NCBI GenBank assembly: GCA_946800325.1
Contig: OX326961.1
Span: 3,078,655-3,142,654, forward strand
Source: Luzula sylvatica
Taxonomy: Eukaryota > Streptophyta > Magnoliopsida > Poales > Juncaceae
Reading direction: 5' to 3'
Length of the DNA: 64,000 nt
The notes beneath the pieces are model-generated. The model was given only the letters and a program-made list of their open reading frames with translations. It was not told where the DNA came from and searched no databases. Made by a program: the position numbers and the translations under genes. This document shows positions 60,863-64,000 of the stretch, piece by piece (the first letter of the stretch is position 1; each line of letters begins with the position of its first letter).

Positions 60863-62223
60863 ATAAGATATAGTCTTTTATATGAATAAAAATTTGTATA
60901 AAGATTTCAGAATAGATTTATATATATTGTACGACAATTAACCAATGGGCATGATCGAAGTTTTTATCTAGCTCATTAATTAACCACATAAAATTTAGTC
61001 CCACACACAATCATGCAATTGTCCGGAAAGTATCTAACTTGCCCTCGAGAGAATGGATTTCCCGTGCAAATTAATGAGGGTAGGTTTGTAATTAAGGCCA
61101 ACGAATTGTCTGAAGAATCTTATCCTTTTCTGATCAACAACAAGGAGGATATATTTCATACGTATCCCTGTAAAACTTTTTATTGGGGAAAAAAAGTTGG
61201 AGAACACAACACCGAGTGTTAATGAAGTAATTTTTTTAGATCAATTCCATTTGTGGTAATTAATTACCAAAATACAGACAACATTCTATATTAAATAACG
61301 CATCCTTCTTTTGACTTTTGAGAAATGGTGCTGGAATTAGTAGTTGGGTTTGGGTCCCAATTTCCAACTATATCATTGGGAACAAATAGTACTGATTGTT
61401 TTTAACCGAAAACATCAAAATTTCATACGTACCCTAAATAATCTGAAATCTCACGAATATCCTGCAAACGTCTCAAAATATCATGGTTATCCTTTCAAAA
61501 TCCTTAAAATATCATTATTACTCCAATAAAAAATTTAAAATATCGCATATATCCCTATTATATCATTTAAAAATCATCAGCGTATTTTTCGTTGCTAATA
61601 TGTCAATTACCTAATTATAATGTTTTGCAGGGGTACACATGAAATTCTGTCTTTTATAATTATGAAATTTTATTGTTGAATTTATATAGAAACCCTAAAA
61701 TTTTATAATGAAAACCACAACACATTTTAAGCTATTTAATGTTTATTAGTTCGTGTTTCATATTATGCTAACCGCATGATTGTCAATCTAAACCGCAAAA
61801 TGTTCCCCATAATTGGAGAAAATTATTTGCCTTATTTTATGCTTTATCATGTTATTAATTGAATCTAAAGAAAATAATGCAAACTTTTACTGGGTCAAAT
61901 CTACCTTTGAACTTATTTTATTATTCACTTTCTGTATATACTATGCAGAGGCATAAATTTCATTTATGAATGACAGCCTTTCCACTGTGAATTTCATCTA
62001 ATATAGCAACTGGTTAAGACATGCACTTTCCATGAAATAAATGAAGCCTTTCACTTTGTAAAGATAGAAAGAAAAAAAAAATGAGGGAATGAGTTAGGTT
62101 AACTTGAGCACATTTTCTCCTTCACAAAAGATCACATGAGTCACATTTTATGTCAAATATATTTACAGAAAAATGTTTAAATGAGTAACCATCACAAATT
62201 GATATAATATATATATATGTGGA
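60863..62223. other. AT-rich DNA with one unidentified short frame
   Basis: The 69-codon frame 61,013-61,222 (plus; CPRENGFPVQINEGRFVIKA, ...) is less AT-rich than its surroundings and protein-like, possibly an exon fragment; family not recognised. The remainder shows no gene, RNA or bounded repeat. Confidence 0.35.
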
Positions 62224-62410
62224 AATTTTCAAAAAAACCCCTAACTTTTTTGAATATTGCAAAAAAACCCTTATATTTTTGGAAACTCCAAAAAAAACCT
62301 CAAACCAAACTTTTGCTTTCAAATACCCCCTATGGGGGTTAAATTTAACTTTGGATGGAGTTAAATATTTTTTGGACCAAAATACCCTTCTATTTTCATA
62401 TTTGATTTCT
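62224..62410. repeat. Dispersed AT-rich repeat (copy near right edge)
   Basis: CAAAAAAACCCCTAACTTTTT... through a CCCCCTATGGGGGTTAAA centre to GGACCAAAATACCC; a diverged inverted copy lies at 23,693-23,850. Family not identified. Confidence 0.55.
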
Positions 62411-62490
62411 TAAAAAAACTATTTTTCGTTGTATTTTATTAATTTTGAAAAATTTGATAAATATTTTTTAACATATATATATATATATAT

Positions 62491-62530
62491 GAGGGAGGCT
62501 AACCTATTTAATTAAGTATTAAATATTAAC
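62491..62530. mobile_element. Truncated end of the 60.6-kb MITE family
   Basis: GAGGGAGGCTAACCTATTTAA... matches the right end (inverted) of 60,645-60,853 for about 40 bp and then diverges. Confidence 0.65.
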
Positions 62531-62558
62531 ATGCATGGAAATAGGTTATAGGTAGACG

Positions 62559-62760
62559 CAGCAACCGTGGTCGGGTCGGATTCGGATTATTTCGGTTCGT
62601 GGGTCGTCGTCCGGTCACTCGGATCGAGGATCATTCGATTTCGAGTTGTTTCGATTTTCGGACTGTTCGGTTCCGGGTCGTTCGGTTCTGGATCATTTCT
62701 GTTTACGAGTCGTTTCAATTTCGAGTCGTTCCGTTTTTCGAGTCGTTCGGGCTTCAGAAA
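62559..62760. repeat. TTCGG-rich degenerate repeat block
   Basis: Variants of TTTCGAGTCGTTCGG in tandem, similar in wording to 20,490-20,690 and 21,330-21,600. Reading frames in it are repeat artefacts. Confidence 0.6.
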
Positions 62761-62841
62761 AATTGGTATACGAACAATTCAAGTTTCTGAAAATTTACTT
62801 ATATCACTTTGGTAATTGAATTTTGGTCATACAGTTGGTTT

Positions 62842-64000
62842 TTTTTTTGAAAGAATACCAAAGGTATTCGAATCTTTTATAAATAATGGTTAATTATTTA
62901 CATGAAAAAAGAAAAATAAAAAGAAAAAGTAGGCAAAGAAAAAATAACATAAAAGCTAAAAACTACGGCAAAAACGAGCCGGAGTTATATTATTTTGGAG
63001 GATTCGCCTTTCTCCAGAGTTGTGCCGTGATGCACGCCCTTTGATGCACGCCTTTCTCCAGAGTTGTTGATTTCCTGCTGAAAGTCCTAGCGTTTCTTTC
63101 CTTCCATATTTCCCAATTTATGGCTACCCATATTAGGTCCCAGTCTAGCTTGAGTACTCCCCGCAACTTTGATCTATGAAACTCCCAAGTTTGGAAGAGA
63201 CTCGGTTGTGGCACGAATCGTATTGTCATATTCGTCGCATGGCGTATTAAGTTCCACACCGCTCGTGTGAATGTGCAATGTGCGAAGAGATGTATCGCCG
63301 ATTCTTGTTCTCGTGCACATAATTTGCAATTTCCATCATCATTGGGCCACCCCTTTTTTTGTAGCACATCGCATGTGTTTAGTCGTTCTTCAAAAGCGAG
63401 CCATAAGAAGATCTTAAGTTTAGGTGGTATTTTGAGGGCCCAAATCTCTACTTGCCATTTTGACAAAATGTCCGGGTTTATTAGAAAGTGGTATGTGCTA
63501 TGGACACTAAACATTCCATTGGGGGACCATTTCCATGTTAGGCCATCGGGTGTAGTATCAATCTACGATTGATAGATCGGTATTAACGATTGTAGAGATT
63601 TAAGAAAAAAGGATAGTGCGTTTGGCGGGTTGTTCGCGAGATCCTGGGTATTCAATATGCCGTATAGCTTATTTAGAGTCGTAGCCCACAACTCATTTTG
63701 TTTGTTGTCTAGGTTCCAAAGGTGTTTTATTAGCAAAGCGTCATTTTTTATTTTGAGGTTCGGTATGGCTAATCCTCCATTTTTTCTCGGAAGGCATACA
63801 TTATCCCAACGTATTAGACAATTACCCGGGTTGCATTTGTCATTTCCTTTCCACAAGAAGGCACGCATGATCTTGTTTATCTCGAGTACCACCCAACTTG
63901 GGATTTTCATGACTTGCATCCAAAATGTAGGAATGGATGCAAGTACCGATTGGATGAGAGTTAGTCTTCCTCCTAGAGAGAGGAGTTTGGTTTTCCACGA
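62842..64000 (-). pseudogene. LINE (L1-type) ORF2, 3' part, runs off the window
   Basis: Non-LTR retrotransposon reverse transcriptase. On the minus strand one frame is open from the window edge (SLGGRLTLIQSVLASIPTF), through IMRAFLWKG, WDNVCLPRKNGGLAIPNLKI and LIKHLWNL, to a TAG at about 63,560. It resumes in the same frame with the zinc-binding reverse-transcriptase C-terminal domain (WALKIPPKLKIFLWLAFEERLNT; CKLCAREQESAIHLFAHC) and stops at 62,990. A T-run on the plus strand near 62,832-62,842 may mark the poly-A end. The catalytic core lies beyond the window. The internal TAG makes it defective. Confidence 0.88.

Noticed and set aside
23693..62410. Inverted copies at 23,693-23,850 and 62,224-62,410 as TIRs of a giant element around the MULE
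   Set aside because: The conserved ends point the wrong way (the sharp edges face inward) and no matching duplication flanks them. Two separate dispersed copies are simpler.

Overview
This is a plant nuclear window, almost certainly from a eudicot. It holds plant-type LTR retrotransposons, a Mutator-like element (MULE), CACTA and hAT DNA transposons, an L1-type LINE and AT-rich, microsatellite-laden DNA. I find no intact host gene. The only host-gene remnant I recognise with confidence is the 3' part of a bHLH transcription-factor gene at the left edge, and it is broken by a small transposon and a frameshift. The window is essentially a nest of transposable elements.

Layout. 0.5-1.4 kb: bHLH pseudogene with a 304-bp MITE in its second-helix codons. 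2.3-3.7 kb: non-autonomous hAT with a perfect 8-bp target duplication. 5.6-8.9 kb: old LTR-like DNA. 8.9-19.9 kb: Athila-like Ty3/Gypsy element with gag and pol broken by two frameshifts and one stop. Its 3' half has an unusual structure: 1.5 kb of the 5' flanking DNA is repeated in front of the second LTR. 20-24 kb: AT-rich DNA with degenerate repeats and a 0.55-0.68 kb tandem duplication.

24,225-60,388: one MULE with TIRs of about 100 bp and the 9-bp target duplication TTTGTGAAT, expanded to 36.2 kb by five later insertions. These are a Copia element (26,815-35,853, minus strand, itself hit by a solo LTR), a CACTA element (37,707-40,515), a second Copia element (42,777-49,295), a CACTA mini-element (49,427-50,058) and a Sirevirus-like LTR element (51,499-59,495). 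Each has an exact target-site duplication, and subtracting them leaves a MULE of about 9.15 kb. That MULE carried a MuDR-type transposase and a five-exon plant-mobile-domain (PMD) gene on the plus strand, and two convergent unknown genes on the minus strand. One of the latter resembles the 'putative plant transposon protein' family; the youngest LTR element carries a related passenger ORF and has landed inside it.

60.4-64 kb: a 209-bp MITE with a 9-bp target duplication, AT-rich repeats, and the 3' end of a LINE reading in from the right edge on the minus strand.

The most unusual sequence-level signal is a shared palindrome grammar in the non-coding parts of three different Copia-type elements. 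The arms are GTSCGT and ACGSAC (S = G or C). The core is CATG in one family and TCGA in the two others. Copies are clustered in the LTRs and untranslated regions. All coordinates and counts were worked out by eye; homology calls rest on motif recognition, not on searches.
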